Of a DNA stretch of 5,757 nt, positions 1 through 5,757 are shown piece by piece. Origin of the DNA: an uncultured Planctomycetaceae bacterium (GTDB lineage Bacteria > Planctomycetota > Planctomycetia > Pirellulales > Pirellulaceae); assembly GCA_937967755.1 (NCBI GenBank), contig CALBTA010000493.1, forward strand, positions 1 to 5,757. The letters are read 5' to 3'. Position numbers and translations under genes: made by a program. The notes under the pieces were generated by a model. That model searched no databases. It saw only the letters and a list, made by a program, of their open reading frames with translations, and was not told where the DNA came from. Within the stretch, counting starts at the first letter, position 1. Every line of letters starts with the position of its first letter.

Positions 1-39
1 TTGCAGTTCGGCGAGGTCGATGGATTGTTCGAGTGTCAT
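1..39 (-). CDS. 5' end of an unidentified gene (13 codons, runs off the left edge)
   Basis: An ATG on the minus strand at 39-37 opens a frame that reads MTLEQSIDLAELQ and stays open to the window edge. A purine-rich ribosome site (GGAAAGGA, about 48-55) lies some 8 bases upstream of the ATG, which is why this start is believable although only 13 codons are visible. The visible residues are acidic and look like the start of a helix, but they are too few to assign a family. The gene points the same way as the DUF736 gene and follows it after about 600 non-coding bases and a terminator, so it probably has its own promoter and a long structured leader. It may belong to the same mobile-element gene set, which is inference. 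Confidence 0.5.
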   Translation of the reverse strand, partial: MTLEQSIDLAELQ

Positions 40-138
40 GGTGTGATCCTTTCCGTTGATCGTCGTTGGACGGATCGTGGAAAAGACCGGGGGCATGAGA
101 GCGGGCTGCACCCGGCACGGGGCGGAATGAAATGGAGC

Positions 139-217
139 ACGCCGGGGGCAGGTTTGTTGTGAGCGATGCCTCGGCAGCGCTCAAGGCGTCAGCCGTCCAG
201 AAACCTGCGCCCGGCGT
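139..217. repeat. Long inverted repeat with a nested hairpin
   Basis: Bases 139-155 (ACGCCGGGGGCAGGTTT) pair with 201-217 (AAACCTGCGCCCGGCGT) at 16 of 17 positions. Inside the 45-base spacer, 161-170 pairs with 173-182 at 9 of 10 positions. Transcribed from the minus strand this gives a long basal stem carrying at least one inner hairpin, about 100 bases upstream of the ATG at 39. It could be a structured 5' leader, a small RNA, or a DNA element such as an origin or transfer-origin hairpin. It does not end in a T-run on either strand, so it is not a standard intrinsic terminator. Role unknown. Confidence 0.6.
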
Positions 218-570
218 TGCCGACCGCTCGACCCCGGGCTAGCGATCTCTAAGGCCAACAGGTCGACGGAAAGGCGCGCGGCGGTGACCCTGACGTGAGA
301 CGTTGCCCCCCGGACACATGACGTTTGTCTGCGGTTTACACCCTCGCGGCAAAGGGTGAGTTCGCTGCCCTGGCAGCTTCGCCAAGACGACCAAGGCGCG
401 GGTTGCTCGAATGAGAGAAGGGGTGCGCTTGCCTCGCTCAGCGGGCTGCCAGCTCTCCCTGCGGACATTCGGTTCCGACTTGGGTTCGCGCGATGCACGT
501 TGTCGCTGAACAAAAGGATCGAAGCCGCGTCAGCGACCTATCCAATCTGACTATCCGCCTCGGCGTCCGC

Positions 571-597
571 GTCCGAAATGTGCGGCATCCTTCGGAC
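571..597. repeat. Short perfect hairpin upstream of the terminator
   Basis: GTCCGAA at 571-577 is perfectly complementary to TTCGGAC at 591-597. ATG (578-580) can also pair with CAT (586-588), leaving a two-base bulge and a five-base loop. No U-run follows on either strand. A second perfect 8-base pair of arms lies close by at 502-509 and 530-537. Their role is unknown; they may be parts of the DUF736 3' region or protein-binding sites. Confidence 0.4.
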
Positions 598-638
598 ACC
601 GACCGTGCGCCTGCGCTCGGCGTTTTCCCCGGAACGAG

Positions 639-667
639 AAAAAGCCAGACCGCCGGAGCGGTCTGGC
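639..667 (-). terminator. Rho-independent terminator of the DUF736 gene
   Basis: Bases 644-653 (GCCAGACCGC) and 658-667 (GCGGTCTGGC) form a perfect 10-bp GC-rich stem with a four-base loop (CGGA). On the minus strand the stem is followed directly by five T residues (639-643), then CTCGTT. It lies 7 bases past the TAA stop of the DUF736 gene and is oriented to end that transcript. On the plus strand no T-run follows, so it acts one way. Confidence 0.9.
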
Positions 668-674
668 CTTGGGC

Positions 675-1013
675 TTAGGCGGCGTCTTTGGGACCCCAGG
701 GGATGACGGCCTGCAGGGACAGATCGTCCTGGTTCGCAGCCTTGCCGAGGTTGGCGTTGAAGCCGTGGTCGCGGATGGTCAGCGTGTAGTAGTCGGCGCC
801 GGTCTCCTTGTTCTGCTTCTTCCAGATGCCGCCGCACTCGACCAGCTTGCCGCGCGGGGAGCGGCCGAGGACGCGGTGCGTGGGGGCCATCGGGTTCGAG
901 CTCGCGACGGGTTCGACCGTGATGTCGAGGTCGAAGGTCAGGGTCGAGATGGAGCCGACGCCCTTGGCGGTTTCGATGTCGGCGCTGGTGAATTTGATGC
1001 AGTTCGTGGTCAT
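675..1013 (-). CDS. DUF736 family protein, 112 aa
   Basis: The product has the layout of the DUF736 family: an N-terminal strand segment (about residues 20-36, SISTLTFDLDITVEPV), an AP..RV motif (43-48), the central GG-IWKK...G.DYYTLTI block (61-80), and a C-terminal strand ending in IPWGP (104-108), where typical members end in LIWSR. The length fits this roughly 100-residue family. Its function is not established; members are small cytoplasmic proteins commonly encoded on plasmids and integrative elements, mainly in Proteobacteria. This copy is divergent, with an ASSNPMAP stretch and FNANLGKA where many members have a DDPSF-like segment. The ATG at 1013 is chosen because AAGGAG sits 7 bases upstream; longer versions of the frame reaching about 1310 lack a ribosome site and lose protein-like character. 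It ends in TAA and is followed by a strong terminator, so it is probably a single-gene transcript. It suggests a mobile element on the left of the window. Confidence 0.8.
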   Translation of the reverse strand: MTTNCIKFTSADIETAKGVGSISTLTFDLDITVEPVASSNPMAPTHRVLGRSPRGKLVECGGIWKKQNKETGADYYTLTIRDHGFNANLGKAANQDDLSLQAVIPWGPKDAA

Positions 1014-1568
1014 TGCTCTTCTCCTTGTTTGCGTTGCAATGATGGTCACCTTGCAGCTGGCCAAGGCCCGGCCACACCGAAGGCGAAGCGCAGCGGAGAG
1101 GGGCAGGCGCCGGTCTTTTTGCCTCGCGAGGAATGGCCCGCAGGGGCAGGGGAAAAAGATCGGCGGCAACCTTTGTGGACGGGACGACAGCTGCGACCAG
1201 CATGTCATGCAACTCAGACAAAGGGAGAAGTGCGGTGGCCATGAAGGAAAGTAGGGGAACAGACGAGAGAGATGCCGCAAGGAGTAGGGATTGTCTTCTC
1301 GTCCATCCAAACTTCAAGACTCTTCGAAGACCAAAGCCGTCAGATCACAAATCGATGGCAACGGCAGAGCATTCGCCCATCCTTCCGTGGCATCACAGGG
1401 GCGTTTGCGTTCGCATTCGGAGATGCAGGCGTCCAGATACCATCGAGTTGCCAGACACTCATCCGCTCTGGTGCCCGACTAATGGCCAGACCTGGCTCTG
1501 AGATTCTTCGCGTGTCGCTGTTATCCTCAGACCAATGGAAGTGTCCTGAGCCAGAGATAAAAACGAGG
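1014..1568. other. Non-coding region upstream of the DUF736 gene
   Basis: This stretch lies between the end of the DUF4143 remnant and the DUF736 start. It holds the AAGGAG ribosome site of DUF736 (about 1021-1026), a GC-rich leader with the palindrome CCTCGCGAGG (1122-1131), and an inverted repeat at 1108-1165. The part from 1300 to 1560 is less GC-rich and shows no recognisable gene on either strand. Several related CTCAG/CTGAG-containing words cluster at about 1490-1555, without a clear operator pattern. A minus-strand promoter for DUF736 must lie here, but I cannot fix its position. Confidence 0.5.
1108..1165. repeat. Inverted repeat flanking a CCTCGCGAGG palindrome
   Basis: Bases 1108-1120 (CGCCGGTCTTTTT) can pair with 1153-1165 (AAAAAGATCGGCG). 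As plus-strand RNA all 13 positions pair if one G-U is allowed; on the minus strand one position is mismatched. The palindrome CCTCGCGAGG (1122-1131) sits between the arms. The structure lies in the leader or promoter region of the DUF736 gene, about 100-150 bases upstream of its ATG. It could be an operator, an attenuator-like fold, or chance in GC-rich DNA. Confidence 0.4.
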
Positions 1569-2090
1569 TCATAGCGCGCTCAACAACTCGATTGCATGTG
1601 CCAGTGGTAACGCTCGAATGTCCTTCGCGACGGGGACCTCATGCTCACCGGCATAGACCAGGAGCTTTCGGTTGGCTCCAATGTCCTCGGCCCCTGTGTG
1701 AAATCCTCTCGAAACCTTTGGTGCAGTCGTCCGTTTGATCTCAACAGCCCAGATGTCGCCGCTTGGCAAACGCAAAACCAAGTCGAGTTCAGCACCGGCC
1801 GAAGTGCGATAGAAGAAAGGTTCGGTGCCTAAAGGGGCGGCAGCAAGAAGCGCCTCGATACAGAACCCCTCCCAACTGCCACCGACGACCGGGTGCCCGA
1901 GCAAGCCTTCTGTCGTGCCGATGCCCAACAGCGCATGCACGATGCCGCTGTCTCTCACATAGACCTTTGGCGATTTCACCAGACGCTTGCCGACATTCTC
2001 GTGCCAGGGCTGCAGGCGTCTCACCAGCATGAGATCGACGAGCAGATCGAGGTAGCGCCCAACGGTCTGGCCGGAGGTTTCGGGGCCAAT
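1569..2090 (-). pseudogene. C-terminal remnant of a DUF4143 ATPase-family protein
   Basis: About 170 codons encode the C-terminal half of an ATP-binding protein of the AAA/DUF4143 type. It begins at SGQTVGRYLDLL (a winged-helix-like segment) and continues through GKRLVKSPKVYVRDSG, LLGHPVVGGSWEGF and FYRTSAGAELDLVL to WAVEIKR. The E-x-D...E-x-K pattern in the last two (about 1733-1796) is the PD-(D/E)XK nuclease-like signature of DUF4143. Full family members are roughly 370-420 residues with an N-terminal P-loop ATPase. Here the whole ATPase part, Walker A and B included, is missing, because upstream sequence switches at about 2060-2095 to out-of-frame TPR coding sequence. The frame ends in TGA at 1571-1569. 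An ATG at 2159 in the same frame lies in TPR sequence and gives a spurious N-terminus. No ribosome site supports independent translation, so it is treated as a broken gene. Confidence 0.8.
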
Positions 2091-4444
2091 TGTGCCACCG
2101 CCGACGCCGCATCGGCTGGCTTCTTCTCCAACAACAACGCGTGGCCCAATTCGTAACACACCCGGTCGGCCCGCGGGTAGTCGGCGCCGGCCGAAAGAAT
2201 CTCATTCAACGCGGCGATGGCGGCGGCGTTGTCCTTTGCCCCGATGTGGCACAACGCCAATGTGAAACGAGCGTCCAGGCCTTGCTCTTGCGGTGGGTTG
2301 GTCGCCAGGAAGGCTTTCAAATCTTCGGCCGCCGGGGCGAATTGGTTTAGGCGCTGCCGGGTTAAGCCCCGCAGGTGCAAGCCCCGCGCCCGCAGCGCAT
2401 CGTCGCTGGCACTGGTCAAAAGTTGATCGAGCGCCGCCGCGGCCTGTTGGTATTCTTCCGCTTGAAAGTGAACCGCCGCCAGGGCGTAGCGGGCGGGGTC
2501 TCGCAAGTCGGATTCGCCGAAATTGTTGGCCGCCTCGGTGAAGCGTCGCTGTGCTTCGGCTGGGTCGTTCTCGACGCGGGCGATCTCACCTAAATCAAAC
2601 GTTGCCCGGGCGCGCAGCGCACTCTGCGGGTATTTCGACAGCAGTTCGTTGAGCCGCGCCTTGGCGTCGCCTGGATTGTCTTGCGCGCGGAGCGACCGGG
2701 CCGATTCCAACAGCACTTCGTCGCCGCGCTGCCAATCGGGCGCATGCTGTCGGGCTTTGGCCAGCGCGGCGAGCGCCGGTTCATGCCGCGAAAGCGTCGC
2801 GTGTGCCCGGCCGATCATCAGTTCCGCTTCGGCCCGCTGCTGGGGCTGCTTGAAGGTATCGGCGTTGCCTTCGAGGTATTTGATCGCCTCTTCTGTCTTG
2901 CCGCTTTCGGAAAAACACCACGCGATCCGCAGATGGGCACGCCCCGCCCGGTCGCTGTCGGGGTGCTCGCTGACCAGCTTTCGGTAGAGGGCTTCGGCCG
3001 CCTGGCGTTTGCCCGCGTCGGTTTGCCCGCCGCTGAAAAGCTGGGCCTCGGCCGAGATGAACAGCAAGTGGGGAGTCAGTTCATGCTCGCGAAAGTTCGC
3101 GTTGTCGAGGAACGACTTGGCGAACTTCCCGGCCGCGTCGTAATCGCCCACATCGAACGCCGCGACCGCCGACATGTAGAGCGCCCGCGCGGCGAGTTGG
3201 TGTTGCGGATATTTTTGCAGCACTTGCTGATAGACCGGCAGGCTTTCCCCGCGGCGGTCGGGGATGTCGTAGAGGGCATCGGCCTTGGTTGACAGCAGGA
3301 AGGGGGCCATCTCGGTCTCGGCGAATTTGCCGATCGCCGGTTCGACAACCTTCAACGCTTCAGCCGGCTGGTCCAACTTCAAATGCGTCAGGGCGAGGTA
3401 GTACGCCGCTTCGGACGCCTGTTGCGGGCTGGCCTTGGCGTCGCCGGCCGCTTGTGCCAGCAGCGCCTTGGCTTCGTTGTACTTTTCAAGATCGAATTGG
3501 CACTTCCCAGCCGCCAACCGCGCGGCGGAAATGTGCTGGCCGTTGGGGAACGCCTTGAGCAGTTCGGCGAACACGCCGGCCGCCTCGGGCAATTTGCCGG
3601 CGGAGATCAGGCACTCGCCGCGGCGAAGCATCGCGAATTCGGCCAGCGGCGACTGCTTGTTTTGGGCGGCTTCGGCGAATCGCTTTTCGGCTTGATCGAA
3701 TTTTTCTTGCGCGTGGTAGCAGATCGCCTGCCGCAGCCGAATCTCGTCGGCCAGTTCATGCTTGGCCAACGCCGGCTTGGTGAGAAACTTTTCATAGGCC
3801 GCGATGGCCGCGTCGAACTGCTCCAAATCTTGCTTCGCCACGCCGAGAAAATACAACGCGTCGGCGGCCAGCTTGCTGTCGGGAAACTTGTCGGCCAGCG
3901 CCTGGTACGCCGCCGACGCCGCTTCGGTATCGCCCGCGGGCTAGCGGGCATCGCCGAGCTAGTAATACGCCCGCGGCACGAACGGGCTGCCTGCATGCTT
4001 GGCGATCATATCATTCAGCGCCGCCGCCGCTTGCTTGAAATCTTCCGGCTTGTTGCTGGCCGAAGCGATTTGAAAGCGGGCCATCGCCAGGTTGTAGCGG
4101 GCCGCATCTAATTGGGCGAACTTCGGGTACTTCTGTTGCAGCGTGTTGTAAGTGGCGATCGCCTCATTGAACTTCTTCGTGTTCAACTGCGAGTTCGCCA
4201 GGAAGAAGTGCGCTTCGTCGATCCGCTTGTAGTTGGAGTGGGCCTGGATGAACTCCGCCCACTTGGCGGCCGACTTTTCGTACAGCCCATTGTTGTAAGC
4301 CGTGGCGATGATGTTGAACTGCAGCGCCGCCTGGCGATCAGCCTCGGCATCTTGGGCAAAGCCCGCGGGGGTTGCCGCGAGGGCAACCACCGACGCCAAA
4401 ACAACCAGGGCAAACGGGCGAAAACGAAACGGTGAGGTCAACAT
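2091..4444 (-). pseudogene. Exported TPR-repeat protein gene with two in-frame amber codons and a lost 3' end
   Basis: One frame of about 785 codons runs from the ATG at 4444 to about 2091. The start is firm: AAGGAGG (4453-4459) lies 8 bases upstream. Residues 1-30 form a signal peptide (basic start, hydrophobic FALVVLASVVALAA, small residues before QDAEA), so the product would act in the periplasm. The rest is tandem TPR-type helix pairs with recurring AxxxYxxL...YP.S..A..A..LG patterns, as in the large YbgF/BamD-like TPR proteins that planctomycetes often encode near ExbB/ExbD genes. Codon 162 (3961-3959) and codon 168 (3943-3941) are both TAG, yet the frame and TPR character continue without a break (YY-stop-LGDAR-stop-PAGDTEAASAAYQALADKF). 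Both were probably CAG (Gln). No internal start with a ribosome site rescues the downstream part; a TTG at 3856 has none. At about 2060-2095 the TPR sequence runs into a DUF4143 fragment and the frame ends 20-odd codons later at TAG 2023-2021. As written, the gene makes only a 161-residue exported fragment. Confidence 0.85.
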
Positions 4445-4695
4445 TGCGAACGCCTCCTTGAAGCAACGGTCGCGACGGCCAACTGAAAGTGAGGACGGAT
4501 TTCAGGTTGCCGCGCAGGCGGGAATCAAATATCAGCAAATTCTGATGTATTTCGACGCGGTATTCAACCAACCGGCGTAAACACGGGCTTTGTCCAGATT
4601 GCCTGAAAGGAAAGGACGCGTGATAATCGCTAAGAGTGGGTCTCCTCCGAAATTCTCACATCCCAACTTCATCACACTCATCAACGAGCAGATTC
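4445..4695. promoter_or_regulatory. Divergent promoter region between the TPR gene and the ExbB-like gene
   Basis: This 251-base stretch separates two genes read outward. On the plus strand, TTGCCT (4599-4604) and GATAAT (4622-4627) are 17 bases apart, a good sigma70-type pair, which would place the transcript start near 4634 and give the ExbB-like gene a leader of about 60 bases. On the minus strand, TTGAAT (4567-4562) and CAGAAT (4544-4539), also 17 bases apart, are a weaker candidate for the TPR gene. Promoter consensus in planctomycetes is less well known, so both remain predictions. The AAGGAGG ribosome site of the TPR gene is at 4453-4459. Confidence 0.45.
4599..4627 (+). promoter_or_regulatory. 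Candidate sigma70-type promoter of the ExbB-like gene
   Basis: TTGCCT matches four of six -35 positions and GATAAT five of six -10 positions, with 17-base spacing. It sits about 70 bases upstream of the ATG at 4696. It also helps to choose that ATG over an in-frame GTG at 4636, which would fall almost on the predicted transcript start. Confidence 0.45.
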
Positions 4696-5130
4696 ATGGC
4701 CGCAATCATTCTCCTTGCTGAAGGCGTGCAGCGGCAGTCGTACCTGGCGTGGATGTTTCAGTCGCTCGGTTTTTTCTATTCCGTGGTGTTGCCTGGTTCG
4801 GCGCTGTTGGTTTTTCTAGGCGCGGTCATCCTCGTCGCGGCCTGCCGCCGGCCGGGAGTGATTGCGTCGTACCTCGTGTTCCTGCCATTGCCGATCATGA
4901 TTGGCGCGCTCGGAACTGTGCAAGGGATGATCGCTTCGTACTCGGTGATCGCGCATTCCACGATGGCTCCGAAACCTTCCGAGATGGCGCAAGGGTATTC
5001 CACGGCGCTGTTCACGTTGCTGGTTGGAATTCTGCTGACGTTTCCCAGCTATTTCGTGTTGGCGGTCGGGTTGTTCGCGCGGACCCTCGCCTGGCGGCCG
5101 CGGGGGGAACAGGCTGGCAAGATTGCGTAG
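4696..5130 (+). CDS. Small ExbB/TolQ/MotA-like inner-membrane protein, 144 aa
   Basis: The product is hydrophobic, with three likely membrane segments at about residues 24-50, 56-80 and 102-129. Two stretches match the proton-channel family signature: GALGTVQGMIASYSVI (70-85), corresponding to the G-LGTV-GMI block, and EMAQGYSTALFTLLVGILLTFPSYF (96-120), corresponding to the GI..AL..T..GL..AIP block. In the family such proteins form the stator that uses the proton gradient to drive TonB- or Tol-type energy transfer. In the second block the usual second Thr of the TT pair is Leu (T107-L108), so channel function is uncertain. At 144 residues it is shorter than ExbB (about 240) and lacks the long cytoplasmic loop. 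The ATG at 4696 has only a weak ACGAG ribosome site; an in-frame GTG at 4636 would add 20 polar residues but clashes with the predicted promoter. It ends in TAG. No ExbD/TolR partner follows. Confidence 0.75.
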   Translation: MAAIILLAEGVQRQSYLAWMFQSLGFFYSVVLPGSALLVFLGAVILVAACRRPGVIASYLVFLPLPIMIGALGTVQGMIASYSVIAHSTMAPKPSEMAQGYSTALFTLLVGILLTFPSYFVLAVGLFARTLAWRPRGEQAGKIA

Positions 5131-5417
5131 CGAACCACGCGAATCAGGGCGTTCTATACGGAAAAGTCAGCCGGTAGCCGATCCGGCCCTGGGCGACTAC
5201 AATGGCGTGGTGGACGGAGTTTTCGTCGATTCCTCTTCTTCACCAGGAATTCGCCAAGGCCAACTTGTCGCGAGTCCTTCTGATTCAGGGGTTCTGACAA
5301 CGCCCGCCGGCGTGGGCTAACGATTTCTACACCACCGGCGTGATCGACGTGTCTCTAAGAACCAGTCGCGGCGGCCCGGCGCGTGCCATCGCGGTTTTCG
5401 GACATAAAGGAGTCAAC
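5131..5417. other. Intergenic region upstream of the RRM gene
   Basis: These 287 bases hold no convincing gene: the open frames lack ribosome sites and protein-like composition. No clear terminator for the ExbB-like gene is seen. A TACAAT hexamer at 5198-5203 resembles a -10 box but has no good -35 partner. The end carries the strong ribosome site AAAGGAG (5406-5412) of the RRM gene. If transcription starts near 5210, the RRM message would have a leader of about 200 bases. Confidence 0.4.
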
Positions 5418-5663
5418 ATGAGCAACCGGTTATATGTTGGGAATCTGCCGCGGGAAGTAACCGCCGCGGAATTGGAAGGGCTGTTTACGCATTACGGAAA
5501 AGTTCGCGAAGCCAGCGTCGTCACCGACCGGGCCAGCGGAGATTCGCGGGGGTTTGGCTTCGTCGAAATGGTCGATCCCCAGCAAGCTGCCAAGGCCATC
5601 GAAGAATTGAACGGCCACCGCGTCGGGCAAAAATTTTTGGTGGTGAACGCCGCCCGGGATTAG
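5418..5663 (+). CDS. Single-RRM RNA-binding protein, 81 aa
   Basis: The whole protein is one RNA-recognition motif with the beta-alpha-beta-beta-alpha-beta layout. RNP2 is LYVGNL (residues 5-10) and RNP1 is RGFGFVEM (44-51). The aromatic residues expected to stack on RNA bases are present (Tyr6, Phe46, Phe48). The second helix AAKAIEELNG (57-66) and final strand FLVVNAARD (73-81) complete the fold. It belongs to the small bacterial RRM proteins found in cyanobacteria (Rbp) and planctomycetes, cytoplasmic proteins that bind single-stranded RNA and are in some cases cold-induced. It has no glycine-rich tail, so it is a minimal version. The ATG at 5418 is fixed by AAAGGAG five bases upstream and by the start of the RRM immediately after it; an in-frame start at 5340 adds a non-conserved extension. 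It ends in TAG. Confidence 0.93.
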   Translation: MSNRLYVGNLPREVTAAELEGLFTHYGKVREASVVTDRASGDSRGFGFVEMVDPQQAAKAIEELNGHRVGQKFLVVNAARD

Positions 5664-5723
5664 CGGCGCAATACACACGACCCGCTGTTACCGAAGTCCG
5701 CTGCATCAACCGAAGGCACACCT

Positions 5724-5757
5724 ATGACCGCCCCGCCAGCTTGGACCACGAAGATCG
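5724..5757 (+). CDS. 5' end of an unidentified gene (11 codons, runs off the right edge)
   Basis: An ATG at 5724 opens a frame reading MTAPPAWTTKI to the window edge. AAGG at 5713-5716 is a modest ribosome site about 7 bases upstream. The start lies 60 bases after the RRM stop on the same strand, so the two may be co-transcribed. The visible residues do not identify a family. Confidence 0.4.
   Translation, partial: MTAPPAWTTKI

Larger units (their letters stand above)
40..638. other. Non-coding region rich in inverted repeats
   Basis: No reading frame here has a convincing ribosome site or recognisable protein; the open frames present are short and arginine/serine-rich, as expected from GC-rich non-coding DNA. 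What it holds is self-complementary sequence: a 17-nt-arm repeat (139-155 with 201-217), an imperfect hairpin inside it (161-182), and smaller perfect stems at 339-344/353-358, 364-369/372-377, 502-509/530-537 and 571-577/591-597. On the minus strand this is the upstream region of the gene starting at 39, so part may be a structured leader. I could not pick out a convincing -35/-10 pair. Confidence 0.6.

Noticed and set aside
538..1317. Long minus-strand open frame overlapping the DUF736 gene
   Set aside because: Across 675-1013 it is an out-of-frame shadow of DUF736, rich in Arg, His and Pro. Its early part (MKFGWTRRQSLLLAASL...) looks signal-like, but the start lacks a ribosome site and no known family is evident.
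1340..1462. Minus-strand 40-residue frame starting MSVWQLDGIWTPASP
   Set aside because: There is no ribosome site before its ATG and no recognisable family. A frame of this length is expected by chance, so it is not listed as a gene.
3941..3961. Genome-wide reassignment of TAG to Gln
   Set aside because: The RRM and ExbB-like genes terminate at TAG at natural protein ends, so TAG acts as a stop here. A local pseudogene or sequence error is simpler.
3383..4111. Plus-strand 242-codon frame opposite the TPR gene
   Set aside because: It is antisense to clear TPR coding sequence, its composition (Arg/Gly/Leu-rich) is what the reversed TPR codons yield, and it has no convincing start signal.
4636..4695. 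GTG start giving a 20-residue extension of the ExbB-like protein
   Set aside because: The extension is polar and not family-like, its AAGGA is about 20 bases away, and the predicted promoter puts the transcript start at about 4634. A leaderless GTG start cannot be fully excluded.
5647..5675. Inverted repeat CGCCGC...GCGGCG around the RRM stop codon as a terminator
   Set aside because: The stem is only 6 bp and is followed by CAATACAC with no T-run, so it does not qualify as an intrinsic terminator.
1..5757. CRISPR arrays, tRNA or rRNA genes, insertion-sequence ends
   Set aside because: I looked for regularly spaced direct repeats, cloverleaf-like stems and transposase motifs and saw none that I could support.

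Overview
The window appears to join two kinds of DNA. From about position 2,090 to the end, the genes look planctomycetal (Pirellulales-like). There is a large exported tetratricopeptide-repeat (TPR) protein gene on the minus strand, a divergent small ExbB/TolQ-like membrane protein, a single-RRM RNA-binding protein, and the first codons of another gene. From position 1 to about 2,090 the content looks like accessory or mobile DNA. It holds a DUF736-family gene (a family usually met on plasmids and integrative elements, mostly in Proteobacteria) with its own strong terminator, the first 13 codons of a second minus-strand gene, long non-coding stretches rich in inverted repeats, and a decapitated DUF4143 gene. 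The taxonomic reading is inferred from protein style and gene company, since no search could be run.

Layout: 1-39 is the start of a minus-strand gene. 40-638 is non-coding, with a 17-nt-arm inverted repeat at 139-217 and several smaller hairpins. 639-667 is an intrinsic terminator and 675-1013 the DUF736 gene (minus). 1014-1568 is non-coding. 1569-about 2090 is the C-terminal part of a DUF4143 ATPase-family protein (minus). About 2091-4444 is the TPR gene (minus), which has a good ribosome site and signal peptide but carries two in-frame TAG codons six codons apart and has lost its natural 3' end at the DUF4143 junction. 4445-4695 is a divergent promoter region, 4696-5130 the ExbB/TolQ-like gene, 5131-5417 the long upstream region of the RRM gene, 5418-5663 the RRM gene, and 5724-5757 the start of the next gene.

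The main story is decay and rearrangement. The TPR gene and the DUF4143 gene are each truncated at the same place, so a recombination or deletion event, or an assembly chimera, lies at about 2060-2095. The two amber codons either mark the TPR gene as a young pseudogene or, much less likely, indicate readthrough; neighbouring genes end in TAG, which argues against general TAG reassignment. I see no complete new defence or mobile system. The least explained signal is the strongly foldable DNA/RNA between the DUF736 terminator and the gene at the left edge.
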